A program made the position numbers and the translations under genes. From positions 496,001 through 560,000 of the forward strand of contig NZ_JBNAFY010000001.1 of the NCBI RefSeq assembly GCF_049800915.1: a DNA stretch of 64,000 nucleotides, in the 5' to 3' direction. The notes under the pieces are model-generated. The model searched no databases. It was not told where the DNA came from and was given only the letters and a program-made list of their open reading frames with translations. Shown one piece after another: positions 1 through 8,349 of the stretch. The DNA is from Amaricoccus macauensis_A. Lineage in GTDB: Bacteria > Pseudomonadota > Alphaproteobacteria > Rhodobacterales > Rhodobacteraceae. The stretch's first letter is position 1. Each line of letters begins with the position of its first letter.

Positions 1-36
1 TCCGCTTTCACGCCTTCTTCCCGAGGAGTCCCGTTC

Positions 37-1389
37 ATGCACCGATCCCCGTTTCTCGCCCGTGCCGATGCAAGCCTCCTGCGGTATGGCGCGCATTTCT
101 TCGAGCGCGAGATCGTCGGGGCGGAGGGCAGCCATGTGATCGCCGCGGACGGCCAGCGCATACTCGATTTCACCTCCGGCCAGATGAGTGCGATCCTCGG
201 TCATGGGCATCCCGAACTGCGCGCGGTGGTGCACGAGTGGGTCGACCGGGGGATGCACCTGCATTCGGCGATGCTGAGCGAACCGGTGCTCGCGCTTGCC
301 GAGGGTCTCATCGGGATGACGCCGGACGGGCTCGACCGAGTGCTGCTGCTGACCACGGGGGGCGAGGCCAATGACGCCGCGATTCGCCTCGCGAAACTCG
401 TGACGGGTGGGCATGAGGTGGTGAGTTTCGCGCAATCCTGGCACGGCATGACCGGCGCGGCGCACGGGGCGACTTATTGTGCCGGGCGCAAGGGCTATGG
501 CCCGCCCGCGCCGGGCAATTTCGCGATCCCCGTCCCGAACCCCTACCGCCCGCGCTTTCCGGGCGTGGATCTTGATTGGCGGGTCGAACTGGACGATGCC
601 TTCAGGCAGATCGACGCGCAATCTTCCGGTGCTCTGGCCGCCTTCATTGCCGAGCCGATCCTCTCGACTGCCGGCATCCTCGAACTGCCCGAGGGCTATA
701 TCGCGGCGCTGAAGGCGAAATGCGCCGAGCGCGGCATGCTTCTCATCCTCGACGAAGCCCAGACCGCCATCGGGCGCACGGGGCTGATGTTCGCCTTCGA
801 GCGGGATGGCGTCGTGCCCGACATCCTCTCGCTCTCCAAGACCATCGGCGCGGGGCTGCCGCTCTCTGCCGTCATGACCAGCGAGGCCATCGAGGCGCGG
901 GCGCATGAGCGCGGGTTCCTGTTCTACACCACGCATGTCTCCGATCCGTTGCCTGCGGCCATGGGGTGCAAGGTGCTGGAGATTGCCCGGCGCGACGATC
1001 TGCCGGCGCGCGCACGGACGCTTGGCACGCGGCTGAGATCGGGCCTCGAGGCGCTGGCGGACCGGCATGAGAAGATCGGCTGCGTGCGCGGGCGCGGGCT
1101 GCTCCTCGGGGTGGAGGTGGTGACCGACCGTGAGAGCCGCCGGCCGGACGATGTATTCGGGATCAGGGTTATGGAGATCTGCGCGCGCGAGGGGCTCAAC
1201 ATGAACATCGCCGCCCTGCCGGGGCTTACGGCGGTGTTCCGGATCGCGCCGCCCCTGACCGTGAGCGAGGCCGAGATCGACCAGGCGCTGGAGATCTTCG
1301 ATGCAGCCCTGGGCGATGCGGCCCGCGAGGGCGCACCGCCCGTTGCGGAGGCCGATCAGGCCATGGCTGTTTCCGGCGCCGGTGCATAG
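37..1389 (+). CDS. dgdA: 2,2-dialkylglycine decarboxylase-type class III aminotransferase
   Basis: A 450-residue PLP enzyme of the class III aminotransferase family. It most resembles 2,2-dialkylglycine decarboxylase, which decarboxylates and transaminates 2-aminoisobutyrate with pyruvate as amino acceptor. Visible marks are SGQMSA near residue 47 (DGD-specific), GGEAND at 108-113, SWHGMT at 134-139, the PLP-aspartate segment DEAQT at 239-243, and the Schiff-base lysine in SKTIGAG (K268). The late FYTTHVSDPLPAA segment is also DGD-like. A GAGGAG element precedes the ATG. Length fits the family (about 430) with a short Ala-rich tail. It stands alone, with a convergent gene downstream. Substrate is inferred from family motifs; a related aminotransferase activity is possible. 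Confidence 0.82.
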   Translation: MHRSPFLARADASLLRYGAHFFEREIVGAEGSHVIAADGQRILDFTSGQMSAILGHGHPELRAVVHEWVDRGMHLHSAMLSEPVLALAEGLIGMTPDGLDRVLLLTTGGEANDAAIRLAKLVTGGHEVVSFAQSWHGMTGAAHGATYCAGRKGYGPPAPGNFAIPVPNPYRPRFPGVDLDWRVELDDAFRQIDAQSSGALAAFIAEPILSTAGILELPEGYIAALKAKCAERGMLLILDEAQTAIGRTGLMFAFERDGVVPDILSLSKTIGAGLPLSAVMTSEAIEARAHERGFLFYTTHVSDPLPAAMGCKVLEIARRDDLPARARTLGTRLRSGLEALADRHEKIGCVRGRGLLLGVEVVTDRESRRPDDVFGIRVMEICAREGLNMNIAALPGLTAVFRIAPPLTVSEAEIDQALEIFDAALGDAAREGAPPVAEADQAMAVSGAGA

Positions 1390-1476
1390 CCCAGGCCGGC
1401 TACGCACTCGGTACTGGCGCCCACAGTTTGGAGGCGCGCGATGTCGGGCTTCAGGCCGGGGGCAATCGCGGATCCA

Positions 1477-2397
1477 TCAAGCCGCGCAATAGTGCTTGCC
1501 GAAGACGTTCATGATGGTCTCGACGATCTCGGGTTTGATGTGCCGGTTGTCGTCCCGGTAGGGGTCGGTGAAATACTCCTTCACGATCTCGTAGGACGGG
1601 AAGTAGTAGACGTTCTCGCGAGACTGCGAGATGGCGCTGTCGATTGCCACCCGCAGGATCGCTTTCGAGACCGAATTGGCCGAAAGGCAGCTGACGTCCC
1701 GGAATGTCGCCATGAGCGGGATCGGCGAAAGCGTGAAGACCAGATTGCAGTCGGGCATGTGGGTCCCGACCAGTTCGCAGATCCTGACCAGGTTGTCCCG
1801 ATTTTCCTCGACAGTGCTCAGGCGGAACCCGTGCCGCTCCTCGTCGAAGATCGAGGAAGGCACCGCCCGCCAGAAGGCCCGACCCGATTGCTTGTCATAC
1901 CAGATCTCGGAAAGGCCAAGCGTGATGATGAGGGTGGACGTGGATTTGAGCAGGGTTTCCGTGTTCTTCCGGACATCCTCGTCAGGGAAGGCGATTTCCT
2001 TGTTGGCCCCGAACCAAAGGCCCTCGGTCAGGCTCAGGCCCTCGAGCGCCCATTCCAGCTGCTCCCGGATCGCGAAGGAATTCACGATCCCCTCGCCGAA
2101 ACGGATGATGTGGCTGTTGAGCGAGAGTTTCTTGCCGAGGACGTTGTAGCCGTTGGCTTCGAGCCATTCGCTGATGTTCTGGGCAAAGCAGCTGCCGAAG
2201 GCGGTGACGACCGAATCCTTGTCGATGAGCGGCCTGTCCGGCAGCCAGCCCTTGAGAATGTATTTCTCGATGGCCTCGGAGTCCCGGAGAAGCTTCTTCG
2301 AAGGGATGAAGTTGATCTGGTTGCCGCGATACCAGGTTCCGTTGAACCTCTGTGCATGCTTGCCCGTGCGGATCACGAGGTCTTCGAGGTCTGTCAT
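1477..2397 (-). CDS. GSCFA-domain protein
   Basis: A 306-residue protein of the GSCFA family, named for the signature seen here at residues 68-72 within FGSCFAQNI. GSCFA proteins resemble SGNH-type hydrolases or acyl-modifying enzymes and are often found near polysaccharide genes, but their reaction is not established. No signal peptide or membrane segment is visible, so it is probably cytoplasmic. It lies downstream of, and in the same direction as, a sulfotransferase-like gene, which suggests a shared role in modifying a surface glycan. That role is inference. Confidence 0.75.
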   Translation of the reverse strand: MTDLEDLVIRTGKHAQRFNGTWYRGNQINFIPSKKLLRDSEAIEKYILKGWLPDRPLIDKDSVVTAFGSCFAQNISEWLEANGYNVLGKKLSLNSHIIRFGEGIVNSFAIREQLEWALEGLSLTEGLWFGANKEIAFPDEDVRKNTETLLKSTSTLIITLGLSEIWYDKQSGRAFWRAVPSSIFDEERHGFRLSTVEENRDNLVRICELVGTHMPDCNLVFTLSPIPLMATFRDVSCLSANSVSKAILRVAIDSAISQSRENVYYFPSYEIVKEYFTDPYRDDNRHIKPEIVETIMNVFGKHYCAA

Positions 2398-2495
2398 GTG
2401 TTCACCATCTCAGCCGTTGGCCCCGGTCGTTATGCTAGAGGTTGAAGAGCGGGATGCCCAGTGCGTGTTGGCCACCTATGGGCGCATCATGCGCG

Positions 2496-3236
2496 TCACG
2501 CCTGCGCCTGCCGTGCCATCCAGTCCTCGCACACACGGTAGAATTCGATGTCTCGCGCATACCAGAGCGCGAGCTTCGCGCGTGCCGTCTCCGAGAGCGG
2601 CGGGATCTCGGAATAATCCGTCGCGTGCGCCGCGGCCCTGTCCTCCGCCGTGCAGAGATCGGCCATGGTCACGCCGAGCCCCGCGCGCGCAAGGAAGCGA
2701 TCCATGTCGGTCGCGAAGTGTTCCTGCCGGATGATCCAGAGCGGCGGCCGGTTGAGAAACATGTAGCCGTTGCGCGTGAACCAGTCGACCTGCTGCATGG
2801 CCGTGTGCGAGATCGACTGGACCGCCATCAGCGCCTTGCCGCCACGTTCGCCGGGCTCGAAGAGGCTTTCCGCGAGATCGTTGGCATGTTCGAAATCGGC
2901 AAAGGCACGAGCTTCGGCCGGGCTCCATTCGGAAAGGACCCGCGGCTGGCCCTTGCGCTTGCGCGAGTAGAAGCCCGAACGGAAGCGGCTGATCGGATCG
3001 CGGATCGGAAAGAAGTAGGGCTGGTCGGGGCGGATGCGCGAGAGATCGACACGGTGGGCGTGCTTGACGATCCGCACCCCGGTCTGTTCCTCGATCTGCG
3101 CCGCAAGATGGACGATCTGCGTGCCTGCACATTTGCCGATGTGGAGAAAGGCGATCTCCCGCCCGGTCTCCTGCGTCTGTGACCCGCCGATGAGGCGGCG
3201 GGCGCGGGTGAACAGCTTGTGCCTGTCTGGTCTCAT
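2496..3236 (-). CDS. Sulfotransferase family 2-like protein
   Basis: About 246 residues, resembling bacterial family 2 (carbohydrate-type) sulfotransferases. A PAPS 5'-phosphosulfate loop is visible as FLHIGKCAGTQ around residue 30-40. A 3'-phosphate element, PIRDPISRFRSGF, follows near residue 77-89. The ATG at 3236 overlaps the guaA stop in an ATGA arrangement, so translation is probably coupled; a GTG two codons upstream is an alternative start. The product would transfer sulfate from PAPS to a glycan or lipid acceptor. The acceptor cannot be read from sequence. A GSCFA gene follows. Confidence 0.7.
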   Translation of the reverse strand: MRPDRHKLFTRARRLIGGSQTQETGREIAFLHIGKCAGTQIVHLAAQIEEQTGVRIVKHAHRVDLSRIRPDQPYFFPIRDPISRFRSGFYSRKRKGQPRVLSEWSPAEARAFADFEHANDLAESLFEPGERGGKALMAVQSISHTAMQQVDWFTRNGYMFLNRPPLWIIRQEHFATDMDRFLARAGLGVTMADLCTAEDRAAAHATDYSEIPPLSETARAKLALWYARDIEFYRVCEDWMARQAQA

Positions 3237-4795
3237 TCCCACTCGATGGTGCCGGGCGGCTTTGATGTGATGTCGTAGGTGACCCGGTTTATCCCCTTGA
3301 CCTCGTTGATGATCCGGGTCGCGGTCTCGGAGAGGAAGTCATGGGAGAAGGGGTAGTAATCCGCAGTCATGCCATCGACGGAGGTGACGGCACGCAGCGC
3401 GCAGGCAAAATCATAGGTGCGGCCATCGCCCATGACGCCCACGGTGCGCACGGGCAGGATCGCGACGAAGGCCTGCCAGATCTCGTCATAGAGTCCGTGC
3501 TTGCGGATCTGGTCGATATAGACCGCATCCGCCTTGCGCAGGATGTCGAGCTTCTCGCGGGTGATCTCGCCGGGGCAGCGGATCGCGAGGCCCGGACCCG
3601 GAAACGGATGACGCCCGATGAAGCTCTGCGGCAAACCCAGTTCGCGGCCCAGTTCGCGCACCTCGTCCTTGAAGAGCTCCCGAAGGGGCTCGACGAGCTT
3701 CATGCCCATCTTTTCCGGCAGCCCGCCGACATTGTGGTGCGACTTGATGGTGACGGACGGCCCGCCCGAGAAGGAGACGCTCTCGATAACATCTGGATAG
3801 AGCGTGCCCTGGGCGAGGAATTCCGCGCCGCCAAGCTCCTTGGCGTGTTTCTCGAAGAGCTCGATGAAAAGCCGGCCGATGGTCTTGCGCTTCACCTCCG
3901 GGTCGGAGACGCCCTCGAGCGCGGAGAGGAAGGTCTCGCTGTCATCGGCATGAATGAGCGGCAGGTTGTAGTGGTCGCGGAACATGCCCACGACCTCCTC
4001 GGCCTCATTCAGCCGCAAGAGTCCGTGATCGACGAACACGCAGGTCAGCTGTTCGCCGACCGCCTCGTGGATCAGGAGTGCGGCCACCGAACTGTCGACA
4101 CCGCCCGAAAGCGCGCAGATGACCTTCGCATCGCCAACCTGCTCGCGGATCTGCGCCACCGCCTGTTCGCGGTAGGCTTCCATGGTCCAGTCGCCGGTAA
4201 AGCCCGCCAGGCGCACGAAATTCTCGTAGAGCTTCTTGCCGTTCGGCGTGTGGTGAACCTCCGGGTGGAACTGCACCGCGAAGAAGTTGCGCGAGGCGTC
4301 GGCGGTGATGGCGAAGGGTGCGTAGGGCGAGGTGCCATAGACCTCGAAACCCGGCGCGAGCTTTGACACGTGGTCGCCGTGGCTCATCCAGACCTGCTCG
4401 GAGGCGCCTTCGAACCAGCCGTCGAGCAGAGCGAGCCGGTCATTGGCGGGCGTGACATAGGCCCGGCCGAACTCCGCGGTGCCGTGGCCGCTTTCCACAG
4501 TGCCGCCCAGGCAATGCATCATCACCTGCTGGCCGTAGCAGATGCCGAGGATCGGCACGCCGAGATCGAAGACCTCCGCGGGGGGCATCGGCGCGCCTTC
4601 GGCGAAGACGCTGGCGGGGCCGCCGGAAAAGATCACGGCTTTCGGGGCAAAATCCGCGAGAAATTCCGCCGTCACGTTCTGGAACGGGTGAATCTCGCAA
4701 TAGACATTCAGCTCGCGCAGGCGTCGCGCGATGAGCTGCGTGACCTGGCTGCCGAAGTCGATGATCAGAAGGCGCTGGTGCATGTCCGGTGTCAT
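3233..4795 (-). CDS. guaA: GMP synthase (glutamine-hydrolysing)
   Basis: A 520-residue two-domain GMP synthase that converts XMP to GMP using ATP and glutamine. The N-terminal class I glutamine amidotransferase has the nucleophile in GICYGQQ (C86) and a later HPEVHHT catalytic His segment. The ATP pyrophosphatase domain carries SGGVDSS. The C-terminal dimerisation domain ends in PPGTIEWE, the usual GuaA terminus. Length matches the family exactly. The stop codon overlaps the start of the sulfotransferase-like gene, an unusual partner for purine synthesis. Confidence 0.97.
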   Translation of the reverse strand: MTPDMHQRLLIIDFGSQVTQLIARRLRELNVYCEIHPFQNVTAEFLADFAPKAVIFSGGPASVFAEGAPMPPAEVFDLGVPILGICYGQQVMMHCLGGTVESGHGTAEFGRAYVTPANDRLALLDGWFEGASEQVWMSHGDHVSKLAPGFEVYGTSPYAPFAITADASRNFFAVQFHPEVHHTPNGKKLYENFVRLAGFTGDWTMEAYREQAVAQIREQVGDAKVICALSGGVDSSVAALLIHEAVGEQLTCVFVDHGLLRLNEAEEVVGMFRDHYNLPLIHADDSETFLSALEGVSDPEVKRKTIGRLFIELFEKHAKELGGAEFLAQGTLYPDVIESVSFSGGPSVTIKSHHNVGGLPEKMGMKLVEPLRELFKDEVRELGRELGLPQSFIGRHPFPGPGLAIRCPGEITREKLDILRKADAVYIDQIRKHGLYDEIWQAFVAILPVRTVGVMGDGRTYDFACALRAVTSVDGMTADYYPFSHDFLSETATRIINEVKGINRVTYDITSKPPGTIEWE

Positions 4796-4839
4796 GGCTG
4801 ACGCATAGGGCGCCGCGCCGGGGGAGGCAAGAGGTCTGC

Positions 4840-5778
4840 TTACCCGGTGACGGCAAGGTAGGCCGATAGGGTCAGAATGGAGAGAATCGTTGTCGCCAGA
4901 ACAACGCGCGCGGTGATGAGCGCGCCGCGCCCGTAGTATTCGGCCAGCATGAACGGGCCGGTGCCGGTGGGAAGCGCCGAGAGGATCACGACCATATGGG
5001 TGGTCTCGGGCGGCAGGCGGAGAATCAGGGCCGCCACCACCCAGGTCAGGGCCGGTTGCAGCAGAAGCTTGAAGCCCATGAGCATGGCGGCAGTGCCCCG
5101 ATCCGATTCGAGCCTGCGGCCCGCGCTGTCAGCGAGAAAAAGGCCGAGCGCAATGAGGGCGCAGGGCGAGGCCGCACCGCCCAGCAGGTCGAGGAAACGG
5201 GCGAGGGGGTCGGGCAGGGGCAGACCGGTGATCATCACCACCGTTCCGGCGGCAGGAGCCACGATCAACGGGTTCCGGACCAGCGCCAGGAAGGTCTGAC
5301 GTGCGATGTTGCTGTGATGGCTCTGGGATTGAAGCCCCGCCTCGATGCAGGCGATCGCGACCCCGAACAGCACGCAGACCGTGAGAATGATCGAGACGAG
5401 CGTCACGGCAAGCGCTTCTGGCCCCACGATCGCCAGCATCAGCGGCACCCCCATGTAGCCGGTATTTGGGTAGCTCGCGTTCAGGGCATCGATCCCCGCA
5501 TCCGCCAGGCCGCGGCCCTGTCGCATCCGCAAGGCAAGCGTGAGCGCGAAGACTGTGCCCGCCCCGGCGGAGAAGGCCAGGATGAAGCCGGGCTGCCAGA
5601 TCTCGGAGGGTGTCGCGCTCGCCATGATGTCGAAGAGAAGAGCTGGGAGCGCCAGCCAGACCACGAACCGGTTGACCTCGCGCGTGGCATGGGGCCCGAG
5701 CGCATTGGTGCGCCGGGCAATCCAGCCGGTGAGGATCAGCGCGAAGATCGGCAGGACGATCAGCAGGTTGGTGAGCAT
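4840..5778 (-). CDS. AEC-family transporter (auxin efflux carrier-like permease)
   Basis: A 312-residue permease with about ten hydrophobic segments, of the AEC family. The N-terminus (LLIVLPIFALILTGWIARR) and the mid-protein NTGYMGVPL motif are typical. AEC members export small organic acids or related solutes; the substrate is unknown here. I chose the ATG at 5778 because GGAGA lies seven bases upstream. A longer reading frame adds about 50 residues of non-membrane, low-quality sequence and runs into the intergenic region shared with the divergent mttB-like gene. Confidence 0.8.
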   Translation of the reverse strand: MLTNLLIVLPIFALILTGWIARRTNALGPHATREVNRFVVWLALPALLFDIMASATPSEIWQPGFILAFSAGAGTVFALTLALRMRQGRGLADAGIDALNASYPNTGYMGVPLMLAIVGPEALAVTLVSIILTVCVLFGVAIACIEAGLQSQSHHSNIARQTFLALVRNPLIVAPAAGTVVMITGLPLPDPLARFLDLLGGAASPCALIALGLFLADSAGRRLESDRGTAAMLMGFKLLLQPALTWVVAALILRLPPETTHMVVILSALPTGTGPFMLAEYYGRGALITARVVLATTILSILTLSAYLAVTG

Positions 5779-5982
5779 GCGGTCTCCGGTTGCGTTACGG
5801 GCCGTCTTACCGGGAGGGGGCACCGACGGCCAATGGGAGAAAGGTCGCGGGTTTTCGCACCCGCCCGCACCCCGAATGTCGCGGATCGGCCCTCCGAGGG
5901 CGCAAATCACCGCTACGCGGACGGTCACTTGGGTAAAGCTTGGAGGGCAGGATCGGTTCCGGCACCGATGGAGGAAGGATTC

Positions 5983-7542
5983 ATGGGCGAACTAGACCTT
6001 GAAAAGGCACGGCCCGCGCGGGGCCGCAGGGCCGGCGGCGGCGCGGCGCGGCGTGCGGAACGCACGGCCCCGAAGATCGAGTTCGCGCGCTATATCGAGC
6101 GCCGCATTCCGAATTTCGAAATTCTTGACGAGGAAGGGCTCGCGATCATCGAGGCCAATGCCGAGACGGTGCTCGAGGAGATCGGCGTGAGCTTCGTGGA
6201 CAATCCGGGTGCGCTCGAAAGGTGGCGCGAGGCCGGCGCGGACGTGCGCGGCGAGCGGGTGCATCTCCCGAAAGGGCTTGCGCGCAAGCTCTGCGCCACC
6301 GCACCGTCAAGCTTCACCCAGATGGCCCGGAACCCGGACAAGAATGTGGTGATCGGTGGGAAAAACCTTGTTCTGGCACCGGTTTACGGCCCTCCCTTCG
6401 TGCATGACATGGAGGGCGGGCGGCGCTACGCCACCATGGAGGATTTCCGCAATTTCGTGAAGCTGGGCTACATGTCGAAATGGGTCCACCACTCGGGCGG
6501 AACCCTGTGCGAGCCCACGGATGTCGCGGTCAACAAGCGCCATCTCGACATGCTTCAGGCGCATATGACGCTGACCGACAAACCCTTCATGGGCTCGGTG
6601 ACGGAGCCGTCGCGCGCCGCCGATTCGGTGGAGATGTGCAAGATCCTGTTCGGAGCCGAGAATGTCGGGCCGAACTGCTACATGACGAGTCTGATCAACA
6701 TCAATTCGCCGCTGACGTTCGATTCGGTGATGATGGGCGCGCTCGAGGTCTACGCGAAGGCGGGCCAGGCCTGCATCATTTCGCCTTTCATCGTGGGCGG
6801 CGCAATGGCACCGGTAACGGTCGCGGGTACGCTGACGCAGGTGCTGGCGGAGGCCATGGCGGGAATCGCCTATTCCCAGCTTGTGAACCCCGGCGCACCG
6901 GTGGTCTTCGGCGCCTTCGTGACGTCGATCGACATGAACTCGGGCGCTCCCACCTTCGGCACACCGGAAGCCTCGAAGATCCTCTATGGCGCGGGGCAGC
7001 TCGCCCGGCGCCTCGGCCTGCCGTTCCGCTCGGGCGGGGCGCTCTGCGGCTCAAAACTCCCCGATGCGCAGGCGGCCTACGAGACCACCAACACGCTGCA
7101 GACCGCGCTCATGGGCGGCGTGAACTTCATGCTTCATGCCTGCGGCTGGCTGGAGGGCGGGCTCGTCTCGTCCTTCGAGAAATTCGTGCTCGACGCGGAT
7201 CAGCTCGGCGCGCTGCACTCGCTCGCGCAAGGCATCGATCTCACCGAGAACGGCCAGGCGATGGATGCGATCCGCGAAGTCGGGCCGGGTGGTCACTACC
7301 TCGGCTGCGCCCACACCCAGGGCAATTTCAAGACCGCCTTTTGGCGCTCGGCGGTGTTCGACTATCGGCCCTACGAGACCTGGATCGAGGATGGCGGGCG
7401 CGATTCGATGCAACTGGCGAACACGCAGATGCGCAAACTTCTGGCAAATTACGTTCAGCCCGAGATCGATCCCGGCATCAGCGAGGCGTTGTCGGAATTC
7501 GTGGCGAAACGCAAGGCCGCGGAACCCGACGCCTTCGGATGA
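5983..7542 (+). CDS. MttB-superfamily methyltransferase (non-pyrrolysine type)
   Basis: A 519-residue protein of the trimethylamine methyltransferase (MttB) superfamily, with a TIM-barrel core moving methyl groups from quaternary amines to a corrinoid protein. The glycine-rich barrel segments around FIVGGAMAPVTVAGTLTQ and PVVFGAFVTSIDMNSG are characteristic. The frame has no in-frame amber codon, so it is not the archaeal pyrrolysine enzyme. Such non-Pyl members include glycine betaine and proline betaine demethylases and are abundant in marine Roseobacters. The start at 5983 follows a GGAGGAAGG ribosome site. The N-terminus is Arg/Gly-rich and low complexity. No corrinoid protein gene is adjacent, so the substrate is open. 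Confidence 0.85.
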   Translation: MGELDLEKARPARGRRAGGGAARRAERTAPKIEFARYIERRIPNFEILDEEGLAIIEANAETVLEEIGVSFVDNPGALERWREAGADVRGERVHLPKGLARKLCATAPSSFTQMARNPDKNVVIGGKNLVLAPVYGPPFVHDMEGGRRYATMEDFRNFVKLGYMSKWVHHSGGTLCEPTDVAVNKRHLDMLQAHMTLTDKPFMGSVTEPSRAADSVEMCKILFGAENVGPNCYMTSLININSPLTFDSVMMGALEVYAKAGQACIISPFIVGGAMAPVTVAGTLTQVLAEAMAGIAYSQLVNPGAPVVFGAFVTSIDMNSGAPTFGTPEASKILYGAGQLARRLGLPFRSGGALCGSKLPDAQAAYETTNTLQTALMGGVNFMLHACGWLEGGLVSSFEKFVLDADQLGALHSLAQGIDLTENGQAMDAIREVGPGGHYLGCAHTQGNFKTAFWRSAVFDYRPYETWIEDGGRDSMQLANTQMRKLLANYVQPEIDPGISEALSEFVAKRKAAEPDAFG

Positions 7543-7559
7543 GCAAAGCGAAACAGTTC

Positions 7560-7574
7560 AGACCGAAACGGTCT
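7560..7574. terminator. Small hairpin between convergent mttB-like gene and otsB
   Basis: AGACCG-AAA-CGGTCT forms a perfect 6-bp stem with a 3-base loop just after the mttB-like stop. No clean T-run follows, so it is only a possible terminator or RNA-end hairpin for the two convergent transcripts. Confidence 0.35.
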
Positions 7575-7609
7575 CAGCAGGGATTTTCGCTCCGAACCGT
7601 GGTTTTGGT

Positions 7610-8344
7610 CTAGGCCAGGCGCTCGGCCTCGCGCCGCAGCCAGGCTCGGAACGCGGCAGGGTCGGGGGCATGATAGGTCGCGGCGGTTTCGCCGTCACCC
7701 ACCTTGATGCCCAGACCGCCAAGCTCGCGCGCGACGCGAATCGCATCCTCATCGGTGGTATCGTCACCGGCCATGATGGCGCGCCGTCCCGCAAATTCCG
7801 GTTTCCCGCTGATCGTGCGCAGGGCAACACCCTTGTGGGCATGGGCCGGCTTCACTTCGACCACCATCTTGCCGGGCTGAAACACCAGGTCCGTGCCCAG
7901 TCCGGCCGCCCGTTCGGCCGCTGCAATACAGGCATCCCCCCGATCCGGTGCGGCGCGGTAGTGCAGGGCGGCCACCGGCCCCTTGAGTTCGAGCCAGACG
8001 CCATCTACCTCTTCGATTGCCCGCAGCGGTGCAAGAACCTCGTCGGGCAGCGGACCGGGCCGCTCGGGCACCTCCGCGCCAGGCGCGACGATCTCCAGCC
8101 CATGCCCCCCGGCGCGCCAGGCAAAATCGGGGGTCCGGCTTGCTAGATCGCGCACGTCGCGGCCACTGAGGAACACCATCGCACCGTCGAGCTTTTCCGC
8201 CAGAACCCGGAGGGCGCCGGTGGTTTCGGCGTCGATGCCGATCGCGTCGGGGTCGGGGCCGATTTCCGCCATGGTTCCGTCGAGATCGAGAAACAGCGAA
8301 TCGTTCCGCGTCAGCGAAAGCGTATCGAGAGGGTCGAGGGGCAT
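7610..8344 (-). CDS. otsB: Trehalose-6-phosphate phosphatase
   Basis: A 244-residue HAD-superfamily phosphatase that removes phosphate from trehalose-6-phosphate. HAD motif I is FLDLDGTMAE, the SGRD segment gives motif II, and GDDTTDEDA gives the final acidic motif, all typical of OtsB. The ATG at 8344 is preferred because the protein then begins a few residues before motif I, and it starts five bases after the otsA stop. The longer frame would overlap otsA. Together with otsA it makes trehalose, probably as a compatible solute. Confidence 0.93.
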   Translation of the reverse strand: MPLDPLDTLSLTRNDSLFLDLDGTMAEIGPDPDAIGIDAETTGALRVLAEKLDGAMVFLSGRDVRDLASRTPDFAWRAGGHGLEIVAPGAEVPERPGPLPDEVLAPLRAIEEVDGVWLELKGPVAALHYRAAPDRGDACIAAAERAAGLGTDLVFQPGKMVVEVKPAHAHKGVALRTISGKPEFAGRRAIMAGDDTTDEDAIRVARELGGLGIKVGDGETAATYHAPDPAAFRAWLRREAERLA

Positions 8345-8349
8345 AGGCG

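Noticed and set aside
5983..7542. Pyrrolysine-containing trimethylamine methyltransferase
   Set aside because: The frame has no internal TAG and ends normally, so no pyrrolysine is encoded.
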